Shown piece after piece: positions 18,305 through 26,936 of a stretch of DNA of 64,000 nucleotides (position 1 is its first letter; each line of letters starts with the position of its first letter). Source of the DNA: Kurthia zopfii. GTDB lineage: Bacteria; Bacillota; Bacilli; Bacillales_A; Planococcaceae. Under the pieces are notes generated by a model. That model saw only the letters and a program-made list of their open reading frames with translations, did not search any database and was not told the origin of the DNA. The position numbers and the translations under genes were made by a program. The stretch spans positions 54,643-118,642 of the forward strand of contig NZ_QFVS01000003.1 of the NCBI RefSeq assembly GCF_003143955.1, written 5' to 3'.

Positions 18305-19972
18305 ATGACAAATTGGGATTTTGAATATGATGTAATTGTCGTTGGTTCGGGAGCTTCTGGCTTTGCTGCAGCCATTACTGCAAAAAATGAAGGACTGAAA
18401 ACATTATTAATCGAGAAAGAGAAAGTTTTCGGCGGTGCATCTGCTCTTTCTGGTGGTGGCGTATGGGTGCCGAATAACCGCTACTTACAAGAAGCTGGTG
18501 TGGCAGATTCATATGAAGAAGCGAAAACTTATTTGGATTCAACTGTTGGTGATCGCGTTTCAGATGAGATGAAAGAAACCTATTTAAAACGCGGCATTGA
18601 AATGCTCGATTACTTACATGGCGCAAGCAAACATTTGCGCTATTCCTATGCGAATAACTATTCCGATTACTATCCACATCGCGATGGCGGTAAAGGTCAC
18701 GGCCGATCAATTGAACCACTTATTTTCGATTTGAATGAATTGAAAGATTGGAAAATGATTATGCGCCCTCCTGCAATGGATACAAAAGGCTTTGTCATGA
18801 ACGGCCAAGATTTCCATAAAGTCAATATGATTACACGTACTTGGGCTGGTAAATTCCGCTCACTAACACTCGGTTGGCGTTTAATTCAACATAAGGTTTT
18901 CAAAAAAGAATTAGCGGCACTTGGCCAAGCATTGATCGGGCGACTTGCGCTTGCATATAAGGAGCTTGATGGAGAACTTTGGGTAAATTCCGCATTCAAA
19001 GATTTCATTTATGAAAATGATCGCGTAATCGGTATTATGATTGAAAAACATGGCAAACCATTTACTATTAAGGCGAATCGCGGTGTCATTTTAGGATCTG
19101 GTGGCTTCTCTCGCAATCAACAATTCCGCGAGCGTTTCCTACCTGCTCCGACAAAAATGGAATGGTCTTCTTCTCCAGAAGGTCAAACAGGTGATATTAT
19201 TACACCCGCAGAAAAACTTGGCGCTAAATTTGATTTAATGAATCGCGTTTGGGGCGCCCCTTCATTCTTAGATCACAATGGGAATCCGTTCTTCTTAGTA
19301 GCAGACCGTGGGATTCCAAGCATGATCATCGTCGATCAAGAAGGAAATCGTTTCGTAGATGAGCCGACTCCTTACCATGAATTTGTCGATGTCATGTATG
19401 AGCATAATGCCGAAAAACCTGGAAAAGCAATTCATTCATGGCTGATTCTCGATAAACGTACGAAGAAACGCTATATTTTTGCTGGCCAATTCCCTGGTCA
19501 AGATTTCCCGAAAGAATACTATGATGCTGGTGTTGTGTTGGCTGGCGATTCGATTGCAGAACTTGAGAAGAAGATGGACGTCCCAGTAGGGAATCTAACC
19601 GCAACAGTGGATCGATTCAACGGATTTGCTCGTGAAGGTGTCGATTTAGACTTTGGGCGAGGCGAGAATGCGCATGACCGCTACTATGGTGACCCCACTT
19701 TGAAAAATCCGAACTTGGATACAATCGAGCATGGTCCTTACTATGCTGTGCGTGTATTCCCTGGCGATATCGGTACGAAAGGCGGCGTAGTTATTGATCG
19801 ATTCGGTCGTATTATGAAAGAAGACGATACACCAATTGCTGGAGTTTATGCGATTGGTAACTGCTCTGCTTCTGTAATGGGCGAATCTTATCCTGGCCCT
19901 GGCGCTACATTAGGCCCTGGTATGACGTTCGGGTACATTGCTGCGAAACATTGTTTAGAACAAATTAATTAA
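18305..19972 (+). CDS. FAD-dependent oxidoreductase, 3-ketosteroid delta-1-dehydrogenase-like
   Basis: 555 residues. The N-terminal FAD-binding motif VVVGSGASGFAAAITA sits in the usual place, followed by GGASALSGGGVWVPNN. The C-terminal block GNCSASVMGESYPGPGATLGPGMTFGYIAAKH is the hallmark of the KstD/FAD_binding_2 group. KstD enzymes desaturate the steroid A ring, but Firmicute homologues are mostly uncharacterised and no other sterol gene is nearby, so the substrate is open. An AGAAGGGGTG RBS precedes the ATG. Confidence 0.85.
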   Translation: MTNWDFEYDVIVVGSGASGFAAAITAKNEGLKTLLIEKEKVFGGASALSGGGVWVPNNRYLQEAGVADSYEEAKTYLDSTVGDRVSDEMKETYLKRGIEMLDYLHGASKHLRYSYANNYSDYYPHRDGGKGHGRSIEPLIFDLNELKDWKMIMRPPAMDTKGFVMNGQDFHKVNMITRTWAGKFRSLTLGWRLIQHKVFKKELAALGQALIGRLALAYKELDGELWVNSAFKDFIYENDRVIGIMIEKHGKPFTIKANRGVILGSGGFSRNQQFRERFLPAPTKMEWSSSPEGQTGDIITPAEKLGAKFDLMNRVWGAPSFLDHNGNPFFLVADRGIPSMIIVDQEGNRFVDEPTPYHEFVDVMYEHNAEKPGKAIHSWLILDKRTKKRYIFAGQFPGQDFPKEYYDAGVVLAGDSIAELEKKMDVPVGNLTATVDRFNGFAREGVDLDFGRGENAHDRYYGDPTLKNPNLDTIEHGPYYAVRVFPGDIGTKGGVVIDRFGRIMKEDDTPIAGVYAIGNCSASVMGESYPGPGATLGPGMTFGYIAAKHCLEQIN

Positions 19973-20062
19973 CTTCCATTAATTTCATAATTCTGTTCAT
20001 ATTCAGTTCACAAACCTCCTTCATAATAGGAGTAGTCTTATTTTGAAAGGGGTTTGTTTTTC

Positions 20063-20368
20063 TTGAAATCAAAAGAACTTAAGTTTTTACATATCATGGG
20101 TATATTAGATGGTATTTCACTATTAGTATTATTAGGCCTTGCAATGCCATTAAAATATTTTGCTGATTTTCCAATTGCAGTACGTATTACAGGTAGTATC
20201 CACGGTGCGATTTTCGTCACTTACTGTGTAGCCATTTTAATCGTTCAATTAAAAATTCGTTGGAAATTCCGTTATAGTTTAATTTCCGGTGCAATTGCAT
20301 TCATTCCTTTTGGAAACTTTGTATTTGACCGCTTCATTAAACAATACGACCGCGATTTACAAAAATAA
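20063..20368 (+). CDS. DUF3817 (YdzA-like) small membrane protein
   Basis: 101 residues from TTG at 20063, ten bases after a GAAAGGGG RBS; a TTG at 20054 is nearly touching the RBS. Three hydrophobic spans contain the family signatures ILDGISLLVLLGLAMPLKY, GSIHGAIFVTY and FIPFGNFVFDR. DUF3817 proteins are integral membrane proteins of unknown role, sometimes fused to transporters. Single gene with its own terminator. Confidence 0.85.
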   Translation: MKSKELKFLHIMGILDGISLLVLLGLAMPLKYFADFPIAVRITGSIHGAIFVTYCVAILIVQLKIRWKFRYSLISGAIAFIPFGNFVFDRFIKQYDRDLQK

Positions 20369-20373
20369 ATATG

Positions 20374-20415
20374 AAAAGCTGAAGCTATGATTTTACTCGT
20401 AGCTTCAGCTTTTTT
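20374..20415. terminator. Bidirectional terminator
   Basis: AAAAGCTGAAGCT pairs with AGCTTCAGCTTTT, at the junction of two converging genes. Confidence 0.88.
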
Positions 20416-21268
20416 AGTTATACTTCTTTAAAAACGATGCGACTTTCCCTGTCAGTTGCTGTGCTTCCACTTGTTTTGTCGTTCCAATCAATTTCGTTAA
20501 ATCGGTATGCGACAAGGTTGACGCAGAAAATAACTCTACTTCATTCCCAGCACTCTCCACTTCATTCATAAACGAAGTAGTTGATTCATCTGGGCGTGTA
20601 ATAAATAACATCGGGGGCATTTTTTTATTTTGAATATAGTGAGAAGGTGAAGCCAGTTTCCACTTCTCCTTATTTCGACTAAATACTGTTTTATACATTT
20701 TATTTTCTTGAACAAATTGAGGTATATTCAATGGTCCTTCGATTTCAATGATCGAATGAATATCTTTTAACTCAAGATTTTCTTTTTCTAAATAGCTTTC
20801 ATCTGAAGCAATTAAAGTCACGAGATGCCCTCCAGCTGAATGGCCCATTAAAGTGATTTTTTCAGCGTCGAACTGATATTCATCAGCATAGTCTTTCACC
20901 CATTTTAGCGCTGCGGCAATATCTTCTCCCATATCACGATAATTGGCTTTCGGGGCAAGGCGATAGTTTACAGAAATAAATGTATAGCCCATATCATTGA
21001 AAAATTTCGGCTTATCTGCCACATTTTCTTTATCTCCAGCCATCCAGCTTCCACCATGAACATACAAAATAACAGGTGTTTGATCACCCTTTTTAATGGA
21101 TGGCTTATATACTTCTAAGTTTTGTTTTGACTGTGGTCCATATTGAAAAGTTGTCTGCTCTGCTGCTTTTGGCTTGTTTGGTAATACTAAATAATAATAC
21201 ATTGCACCACTACCAATTGTAATAACTCCTAAAATCGATACGACTTTTCTCCAAAGCTTTTTCTTCAT
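20414..21268 (-). CDS. Alpha/beta hydrolase, HSL-like, membrane-anchored
   Basis: 284 residues. A basic N-terminus and a hydrophobic helix (about 8-28) suggest a signal anchor facing outside. Motifs: LYVHGGSWMAGD (oxyanion), LMGHSAGGHLVTL (Ser nucleophile), FITRPDEST with the likely acid, LSHTDL with the His. The substrate is unknown. It is transcribed leftward downstream of the MepB/DUF1643 pair with a 46-base spacer. Confidence 0.86.
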   Translation of the reverse strand: MKKKLWRKVVSILGVITIGSGAMYYYLVLPNKPKAAEQTTFQYGPQSKQNLEVYKPSIKKGDQTPVILYVHGGSWMAGDKENVADKPKFFNDMGYTFISVNYRLAPKANYRDMGEDIAAALKWVKDYADEYQFDAEKITLMGHSAGGHLVTLIASDESYLEKENLELKDIHSIIEIEGPLNIPQFVQENKMYKTVFSRNKEKWKLASPSHYIQNKKMPPMLFITRPDESTTSFMNEVESAGNEVELFSASTLSHTDLTKLIGTTKQVEAQQLTGKVASFLKKYN

Positions 21269-21314
21269 AGATGCACCTCACAAATTAGTCTCCTCAAAAC
21301 TATTCCCCATTAAA

Positions 21315-21752
21315 TCAATTTAAGTCATAAAAATATTCATTCTGCCATTTCTGTGTTTTTGTAGCTGTTGGATTCAGCTCAGATTCCCAACTTGGGTAGA
21401 CCCGAATAGCCATTTTCCCTTTTTGAACATCATTTCTTAAAATACCTTGTTTTTCTAGTCGTGCAATCGGAAAAACAAACATGCCTTTCTTTCCTTCATC
21501 ATCGACAAAAATCAAATAATGCTGTGGTTCATCGTCAACATGAAATGCCTGATTTTTATTGTGAGCATCTTTCTCCCAAAATGCGACGAAATAGCCCTTT
21601 TTCTTAGGTGTTTTCTTTGCTAACCTCGAACGTAAAACACCTTCATTACTTTTGATTAGTAATCCTTCATATTCTTCATTTTGAATTTCTTCTTTTAAGA
21701 CTGTATATGTTGCGAATGTAAATTGCTTCATCAGTTCAATGGATTTATACAA
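21315..21752 (-). CDS. MepB-family protein
   Basis: About 145 residues from TTG 21752, preceded by AGGTGAG; a GTG at 21761 lies inside that RBS. The segment RSRLAKKTPKKKGYFVAFWEKD followed by a NKNQAF stretch and YLIFV strands matches MepB, first named in the Staphylococcus aureus mepRAB locus. The protein family has no established activity. The gene overlaps the DUF1643 gene by a few bases, so they are co-expressed. Confidence 0.78.
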   Translation of the reverse strand: MYKSIELMKQFTFATYTVLKEEIQNEEYEGLLIKSNEGVLRSRLAKKTPKKKGYFVAFWEKDAHNKNQAFHVDDEPQHYLIFVDDEGKKGMFVFPIARLEKQGILRNDVQKGKMAIRVYPSWESELNPTATKTQKWQNEYFYDLN

Positions 21753-22335
21753 AAAGCTCACCTAATTCTTCCTTTGTTAATATGCGAGATTTTTGATCAA
21801 TATATTTTTTATAATGCCCTTTCACTCGTGGAATCGGCACATATGTAAAATTAATTTTGGGTTCTTTAATCACTTCGTAAGCCATTAATTTTTCTTTATT
21901 TTTCAGTAGCGTCTCTTTTAGTTCAGGCATCTGTTGTGCTGCGAGCTGTCCCTGTTGTCCCCATCCTAAAAAGATCATGTCACTATTATTAATTGCGGTT
22001 TCGATAAACGTTCGATTTCTTCCTTGATATGATTTATTCGCATTCGTAAAATCATCTTCAATAATACTTGAAAGGTTAATAACATGTAATGCATCACAGT
22101 CATGCAATTTCGCAAGTTCAATTAATTGGGTAACTGTTCGATCTGTTGCGATATGTGAAGCTTTGCTTGGTGCTTGTAAAAATGCGAGCAAAGTCTTTTC
22201 GCCTCTTGCCCATCTTTTTTCTAACATATAGCGCTCATTTTTTTCTTCATTGAAAACAGCTAAACCTGCAACACTATTGTAAGCGCCTAGCTCAACTTGC
22301 AAACCGAATTCTTCTGCTAATTGATCAATCCACAT
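21745..22335 (-). CDS. DUF1643-family protein
   Basis: 196 residues with GGAGGGG RBS. The pattern ERYMLEKRWARGEKTLLAFLQAPSKA, then a D-RTV segment, then ALHVINLSSI and FLGWGQQG is that of DUF1643, a family often found on accessory DNA. The C-terminal 40 residues (FTYVPIPRVKGHYKKYI) are basic. Function unknown. Confidence 0.72.
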   Translation of the reverse strand: MWIDQLAEEFGLQVELGAYNSVAGLAVFNEEKNERYMLEKRWARGEKTLLAFLQAPSKASHIATDRTVTQLIELAKLHDCDALHVINLSSIIEDDFTNANKSYQGRNRTFIETAINNSDMIFLGWGQQGQLAAQQMPELKETLLKNKEKLMAYEVIKEPKINFTYVPIPRVKGHYKKYIDQKSRILTKEELGELFV

Positions 22336-22377
22336 ATTAACCCCTCCTATTTCGTTCTTATTCTTATTTTAGCACAG

Positions 22378-22406
22378 AAAAAAAGACGAGGACTAATCCC
22401 CGCCTT
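22378..22406 (-). terminator. Terminator of the first LysM/Apf gene
   Basis: On the minus strand AAGGCGGGGA pairs with TCCTCGTCTT and is followed by a T run. Its 3' arm is nearly the same sequence as in the terminator of the paralogue at 23596. Confidence 0.83.
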
Positions 22407-22426
22407 GATCTTTTAACTATTTAAGC

Positions 22427-23062
22427 TTAGTACCAGCCTTTTTGTTGCCAAGCTGATTTAGCGTTATCCCATGAACCGTAACGATCTTTAACATATTTAT
22501 CAGCTACGCGTTCTTGGTTTGCTGGCGAGTAGTCACCGTTTAAATAAGAGCGGTCTAATTGGTATTTACCAATGTATTTACCTGTTGCGCTACGTGCATT
22601 GTAGTTATTCGTTGATTCTTTGTGTGCGATCCAGCTTTTTGCTGAAGATGAAGAACCTTGATAATTTGAAGAAGTCGAAGCTTTCTTCACTGGTGCTTTG
22701 TAAACCGGTTGTTGTTTCACTGGAGCTTGTTGTACCGGTGCTACTTGTTTTTGCTGTACTGGAGCTGGTGCTTTATACGTTGTTTGAGTTTGAACTTGTT
22801 TCACTGGCGCTTGGTAAACTGGCTTTTGTTGAATTGGAGCTACGCCGTTTCCGCCTACTTCTAATAATTCACCTGCATATATTAAGTCTGTTGATAGACC
22901 GTTTAGTTGTTTTAAGTTTGATACGGTTGTACCGTGTGTTGCTGCTAATTTTGATAGAGTATCACCTGATTGGATTTTCACTTCTTTTGCTGAAGCTGAA
23001 CCTGCGAATGCGACTGTTGAAAGTGCGACTGCACCTGTAATTGCGATTAGTTGGTTTTTCAT
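22427..23062 (-). CDS. Secreted LysM protein with Apf-like C-terminal domain (copy 1)
   Basis: 211 residues from the ATG at 23062 (GAGGAGGAAATTCAACATT leader). A signal peptide ends at ASASA-K. One LysM domain (about 31-72, SGDTLSKLAATHGTTVSNLKQ) binds peptidoglycan. A Pro/Gln/Val-rich linker with repeated APVKQ units follows. The C-terminal 70 residues (SWIAHKESTNNYNARSATGKYIGKYQL, ending in GWY) match aggregation-promoting-factor proteins with a lysozyme-like fold. Probable wall hydrolase or wall-shape factor, transcribed from a WalR-boxed promoter. Confidence 0.87.
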   Translation of the reverse strand: MKNQLIAITGAVALSTVAFAGSASAKEVKIQSGDTLSKLAATHGTTVSNLKQLNGLSTDLIYAGELLEVGGNGVAPIQQKPVYQAPVKQVQTQTTYKAPAPVQQKQVAPVQQAPVKQQPVYKAPVKKASTSSNYQGSSSSAKSWIAHKESTNNYNARSATGKYIGKYQLDRSYLNGDYSPANQERVADKYVKDRYGSWDNAKSAWQQKGWY

Positions 23063-23100
23063 AATGTTGAATTTCCTCCTCGGTTTTTCTAACTGACACA

Positions 23101-23106
23101 ACTATA
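23101..23106 (-). promoter_or_regulatory. -10 box of LysM/Apf copy 1
   Basis: TATAGT on the minus strand. The hexamer 17 bases upstream is a poor -35, as expected for an activator-dependent promoter. The WalR box starts 44 bases upstream. Confidence 0.55.
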
Positions 23107-23149
23107 CCAAGGCCAAATTTCACTTCAATGACAAAACGATTGCTCGAAT

Positions 23150-23166
23150 GTTACAGCAGTATTACA
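23150..23166 (-). promoter_or_regulatory. WalR (YycF) box of LysM/Apf copy 1
   Basis: On the minus strand TGTAAT-ACTGC-TGTAAC exactly matches the published WalR consensus TGTWAH-N5-TGTWAH. The paralogue has the same element at the same distance from its -10. Confidence 0.82.
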
Positions 23167-23595
23167 AGAGGGTGGAAAATCCTACTAAACTGAGCGTTTC
23201 ATTTCGAGGTAAAAACAGAAAAACCTCTACGACGGGTTATAATGGAAGGATGATTTTTCCAAAAAATCGACTGAAATTGAAATTTCAACGCTCAATTTTC
23301 ATCAAAATTCTTCATTTTTTCTTTAAAACCTTCGAATATACCCCTTATTTTTATCTTTAAACCCCTCGAATATTACAAAGCACATCCATTTAATTGTTTA
23401 TTCAACCTTTTATTTCCTGAAAAACGCGGTTAATTCACATCAAACTAAATAGAACTAGCCAGCGTTTCTCTAGGAAATCTAAAATCGATCTAATTTTCTT
23501 CTTTCTTGAAATCAAACTTACGATTAAATCACTAATATTAATTCCACTTTTATCATTCTCATTTTTAAGCTTAGAAGAAACTCAAAAAATCGCAC
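23167..23595. other. Long AT-rich intergenic stretch between the two LysM genes
   Basis: Beyond the promoter of copy 1, I see no credible gene on either strand. The short open frame at 23148-23360 has no RBS and a composition unlike a protein. No repeat or known RNA motif was recognised. Confidence 0.6.
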
Positions 23596-23623
23596 AAAAA
23601 AAGACGAGGAAGATCCTCGTCTT
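23596..23623 (-). terminator. Terminator of the second LysM/Apf gene
   Basis: On the minus strand AAGACGAGGA pairs with TCCTCGTCTT, then seven T. Confidence 0.9.
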
Positions 23624-23644
23624 AAATTTCTAACTATTTAAATC

Positions 23645-24283
23645 TTAGTACCAACCTTTTTGCATCCAAGCTGTTTTCGCATTTTCCCATGAACCGTAAC
23701 GTTCTTTAACGTATTTGTCAGCTACGCGCTCTTGGTTTGCTGGTGAATAGTCACCGTTTAAATAAGAACGGTCTAATTGATATTTACCAATGTATTTACC
23801 TGTTGCACTACGTGCATTATAGTTGTTTGTTGATTCTTTCATTGCGATCCAGCTTTTTGCTGAAGATGAAGAACCTTGGTAGTTTGATGATGTTGAAGCT
23901 TTTTTCACTGGTGCTTGTTTAACAGGCGCTTGTTGTACTGGTGCTGCTTTTTGTACTGGAGCCGCTTGTTTTTGTTGTACTGGAGCTTTATAAGTTGTTT
24001 GAGTTTGAACTTGTTTTACTGGTGCTTGGTAAGTTGTGTTTTGAACAGGAGCTTGTGTCACTACGCCGTTTCCGCCAACTTCTAGTTGTGCACCTGCAAA
24101 GATTAGGTCAGATGTAAGACCGTTTAATTGTTGTAAAGTTGATACTGTTGTGTTGTGCGTTAATGCTAATTCAGATAAAGTATCACCTGATTGAATTGTA
24201 ATTTCTTTTGCAGAAGCAGCTCCTGCGAATGCTGTAGTTGAAAGTGCTAATGCACCTGTAATTGCGATTAATTGCTTTTTCAT
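23645..24283 (-). CDS. Secreted LysM protein with Apf-like C-terminal domain (copy 2)
   Basis: 212 residues from the ATG at 24283. Same plan as copy 1: signal peptide ending ASA-K, one LysM domain, a Val/Gln/Pro linker with imperfect repeats, and an almost identical Apf-like C-terminus. The linker differs most between the copies; the two ends and the 5' leader are strongly conserved. This is a tandem duplication that includes the promoter. Confidence 0.87.
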   Translation of the reverse strand: MKKQLIAITGALALSTTAFAGAASAKEITIQSGDTLSELALTHNTTVSTLQQLNGLTSDLIFAGAQLEVGGNGVVTQAPVQNTTYQAPVKQVQTQTTYKAPVQQKQAAPVQKAAPVQQAPVKQAPVKKASTSSNYQGSSSSAKSWIAMKESTNNYNARSATGKYIGKYQLDRSYLNGDYSPANQERVADKYVKERYGSWENAKTAWMQKGWY

Positions 24284-24321
24284 AATGTTGAATTTCCTCC
24301 TCGGTTTTTCTAACTGCACTA

Positions 24322-24327
24322 ACTATA
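24322..24327 (-). promoter_or_regulatory. -10 box of LysM/Apf copy 2
   Basis: TATAGT on the minus strand within a conserved CCTTGGTATAGTT block shared with copy 1. No good -35. Confidence 0.55.
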
Positions 24328-24370
24328 CCAAGGGAAAATATCAAATCCGTGACAAAGTAATTGCCCATTT

Positions 24371-24387
24371 GTTACAGCGATATTACA
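24371..24387 (-). promoter_or_regulatory. WalR (YycF) box of LysM/Apf copy 2
   Basis: On the minus strand TGTAAT-ATCGC-TGTAAC. Both half sites are identical to copy 1 although the spacer differs. Confidence 0.82.
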
Positions 24388-24672
24388 AGCGCTGTCAAAT
24401 ATAGGGATAATGTTGTCGCATTTTCTTTAATTGTGTCGAAAACGCACTCAATTCAAGGTTTACAACAACCATTTATTAACAGTTTCGTCATCATTTTTTG
24501 GTGTAATACCCGATAAAAAACTTCTTAAACATCGAAAAAACCATTTAAAAAGAATTAATTTCATGTTTTTTAAGGGTGATTTTACTCGTTATGTTACAAA
24601 CGACTTCTTTTTATTTCCTTTTATACTATTTTACTGGAATTAATTATTCAACATGCTCAACCATATGGAAAA
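24388..24672. other. AT-rich intergenic stretch
   Basis: It lies between the upstream regulatory end of LysM copy 2 and the stop of the EVE-HNH gene. The 70-codon frame on the plus strand here lacks an RBS and looks random. No clear terminator for the EVE-HNH gene was found. Confidence 0.55.
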
Positions 24673-25551
24673 TTATCGGAAAATATTCTTGCGATGCCAT
24701 CTAAAGTATTTTTTATTCGCTTCTTTACGTAGTACTTTCATTTTTACATGAACATCATATTTACCGTAATCAATAGATTGAATACGCTCTGAAATAATAA
24801 TTGCACCGGTTCCATCAAATGCAATATACCCTTTCTTATATAGCGTCGCATGATTTTTACATAGAATTAATCCATTATATGCATCCATTCTTTCATCTAA
24901 TGTGCATTCATGCCACGGTTTTGAGTGAGCTGCTTCTAATAACTCAGGTAATTCAATTCCACAAAGTGCGCATTGTTCATCCCATAATGGTGCAACATGT
25001 CGCTTGAAATTTTCAGCAGATTGTCTAATTTTCGTTCGTAAATCCATTTCCATCTCTGCCATCATCGGCGTTAATAGATCTTGTTCCTTGTGAATGACTG
25101 TTTCAATCGCCAATTGCAATTGCTCTTGACCAACTGATTCAATATTATTAATTTGAATCAAACTAAGTAGCATTAAAGCTAATTGTTCATTACAAGGAAA
25201 TAGATAGCCTTGGTTACCATCTCCATTTTTTCGGAATGGTGAGTATTTAATAGGAAGAAACACTGAAATTTGATCAATGACGTCTTTAATTACAAGAGGT
25301 TTAGGTAATTCAAAATAATTCAGTTTTACAAAATATCGGTCGCCCGCTTTAATATAATTCTCATCTGCCACACTGATGGCTAAAATCTCGCCATGCACAC
25401 AGTGGAAAATTTGATCACCTTTTTGGACTTCTTCGATTCGTTTCCATGAATGTGGTGTTTTGCCACCTCGATCTTTTTGGTCAGTCCAAATCATCCCTGC
25501 TTCTCGATCTTCTTCATATGTATTTCCTTGCATCACAATATATTGATTCAT
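24673..25551 (-). CDS. EVE-like domain fused to HNH endonuclease, putative modification-dependent restriction enzyme
   Basis: 292 residues. The N-terminal ~110 residues have an EVE/PUA-like pattern: MIWTDQKDRGGKTPHSWKR, then VQKGDQIFHCVHGEILAISVA. The C-terminal HNH domain shows CALCG, EAAHSKPW and NGLILCKNHATLYKKGYIAF, with zinc-type Cys pairs. EVE domains read modified bases in known proteins, and EVE or SRA fusions to HNH are type IV-like enzymes that cut modified phage DNA (established family knowledge). It stands alone, with no methyltransferase nearby, which suits a modification-dependent enzyme. Confidence 0.78.
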   Translation of the reverse strand: MNQYIVMQGNTYEEDREAGMIWTDQKDRGGKTPHSWKRIEEVQKGDQIFHCVHGEILAISVADENYIKAGDRYFVKLNYFELPKPLVIKDVIDQISVFLPIKYSPFRKNGDGNQGYLFPCNEQLALMLLSLIQINNIESVGQEQLQLAIETVIHKEQDLLTPMMAEMEMDLRTKIRQSAENFKRHVAPLWDEQCALCGIELPELLEAAHSKPWHECTLDERMDAYNGLILCKNHATLYKKGYIAFDGTGAIIISERIQSIDYGKYDVHVKMKVLRKEANKKYFRWHRKNIFR

Positions 25552-25612
25552 ACACGATTGCCCCTTTTAAATGTTTCATTAGATCCAGTATATCGCTTTT
25601 TCATTAAAATAG

Positions 25613-25644
25613 AAAAACTGACTCAAATGAATGAGTCAGTTTTT
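25613..25644. terminator. Terminator of the hut operon
   Basis: AAAAACTGACTCA pairs with TGAGTCAGTTTTT around a six-base loop, just after the hutI stop. Confidence 0.9.
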
Positions 25645-25656
25645 GAGTTTCTTCTA

Positions 25657-26925
25657 TTATATAAGCGTTCCGTCTTTTACGACTACTTTACCATTTTTCA
25701 CGACAGTATTTGTATGATTCATTCCATAGAAATATTGTAGTTGTTTAAAGTTCGGTACATTTAATAGAAGTAAGTCTGCCTTTTTCCCAACTTCAATCGT
25801 TCCAATCGAGTCTTGACGATTGATTGCATAGGCTGCATTGATTGTTGTGGCACAAAGCACTTCTTCCATCGTCATCCCCATATTCATACATGCTAGATTT
25901 TGAATAAAAGGAAGACTGATTGTTGGCGAAGATCCTGGATTAAAGTCTGTTGAAATCGCGACTGGTACACCTCGATCAACCATCAAACGTCCTCTTGCAT
26001 AAGGTGCTTTCAAGAAAAATGCAGTGCCTGGTAGTAATACTGCGATTGTGCCGCTTTTTGCCATTGCATCAATTCCTTCATCTGAAGCTACTAATAAATG
26101 CTCTGCTGAAATAGCCCCTACTTTTGCAGCTAACTCTGCCCCTTCATAAGGTTCAATTTCGTCCGCATGAATTTTTGGTATTAAACCATATTTCTTTCCA
26201 GCTTCTAAAATCTTTTCAGATTGCGCAGGTGTGAATACGCCCTTCTCACAAAAAACATCATTGAATTCAGCAAGGTTTTCAGCCGCAACTTGCGGAAGCA
26301 TCTCATTAATTACAAGGTCGACGAATGCATCTTCATTGCCCTTATATTCTTTTGGAACAGCATGCGCACCCATGAAAGTTGATACAAGATCCACTGCATG
26401 ATGCTCTTGTAATAGCTTGACAACTTCTAATTGCTTCTTCTCTGTTGCCCAATCTAGCCCATAGCCCGACTTTGCTTCTACAGTCGTAATTCCGTGTAAT
26501 AGAAAATCATTTAGATGTTCATATGTTTTGGCAAAAAGATGTTCTGCTGATGATTCTTTTGTTTTCGTCGTCGTATAGTGAATGCCACCACCAGCGTTCA
26601 TGATTTCCATATAGGATTTACCGTTTAGCCGCATATTCAACTCATGTTCACGCGTTCCACCGTGGACTAAATGCGTATGACAGTCAACCAACCCAGGCAT
26701 CATAATCTTACCAGTAGCATCAATTACTTCTGCTCGCTCAACTAATTGCGGGAAAGCCGCTTGAATTTCTTCAAACGGAGCAACCATTTTAATGACATCC
26801 CCCTCAATCAAAACATCCACATTTGTTTGAACAGCCAATTCACCCATTGCTTCACGCATTCTTGGCCCTTCTACTTCACTTGCTAAAGTAATGACTTCAT
26901 TAGCGTTTCGAATTAATAGTGGCAA
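25657..26925 (-). CDS. hutI: Imidazolonepropionase
   Basis: 422 residues, amidohydrolase superfamily. The metal-binding DCHTHLVHGG motif lies near residue 80, with further metal ligands around IHADEIEPYEGAELAA and STDFNPGSSPT. It hydrolyses imidazolone-5-propionate to N-formimino-glutamate, the third step of histidine breakdown. It starts at TTG (26925) behind GGAGAG. Last gene of yjiH-hutU-hutI. Confidence 0.96.
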   Translation of the reverse strand: MPLLIRNANEVITLASEVEGPRMREAMGELAVQTNVDVLIEGDVIKMVAPFEEIQAAFPQLVERAEVIDATGKIMMPGLVDCHTHLVHGGTREHELNMRLNGKSYMEIMNAGGGIHYTTTKTKESSAEHLFAKTYEHLNDFLLHGITTVEAKSGYGLDWATEKKQLEVVKLLQEHHAVDLVSTFMGAHAVPKEYKGNEDAFVDLVINEMLPQVAAENLAEFNDVFCEKGVFTPAQSEKILEAGKKYGLIPKIHADEIEPYEGAELAAKVGAISAEHLLVASDEGIDAMAKSGTIAVLLPGTAFFLKAPYARGRLMVDRGVPVAISTDFNPGSSPTISLPFIQNLACMNMGMTMEEVLCATTINAAYAINRQDSIGTIEVGKKADLLLLNVPNFKQLQYFYGMNHTNTVVKNGKVVVKDGTLI

Positions 26926-26936
26926 TTTGATCTCTC

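Noticed and set aside
22670..22850. Repetitive DNA in the LysM proteins that could suggest a repeat array
   Set aside because: It encodes the Pro/Gln/Val linker in frame; units are imperfect and short, unlike CRISPR or mobile repeats.
23148..23360. 70-codon frame upstream of LysM copy 1
   Set aside because: It begins inside the WalR box, lacks an RBS and has a random Lys/Phe-rich composition.
24431..24643. 70-codon frame upstream of LysM copy 2
   Set aside because: No RBS and no recognisable pattern; AT-rich intergenic DNA.
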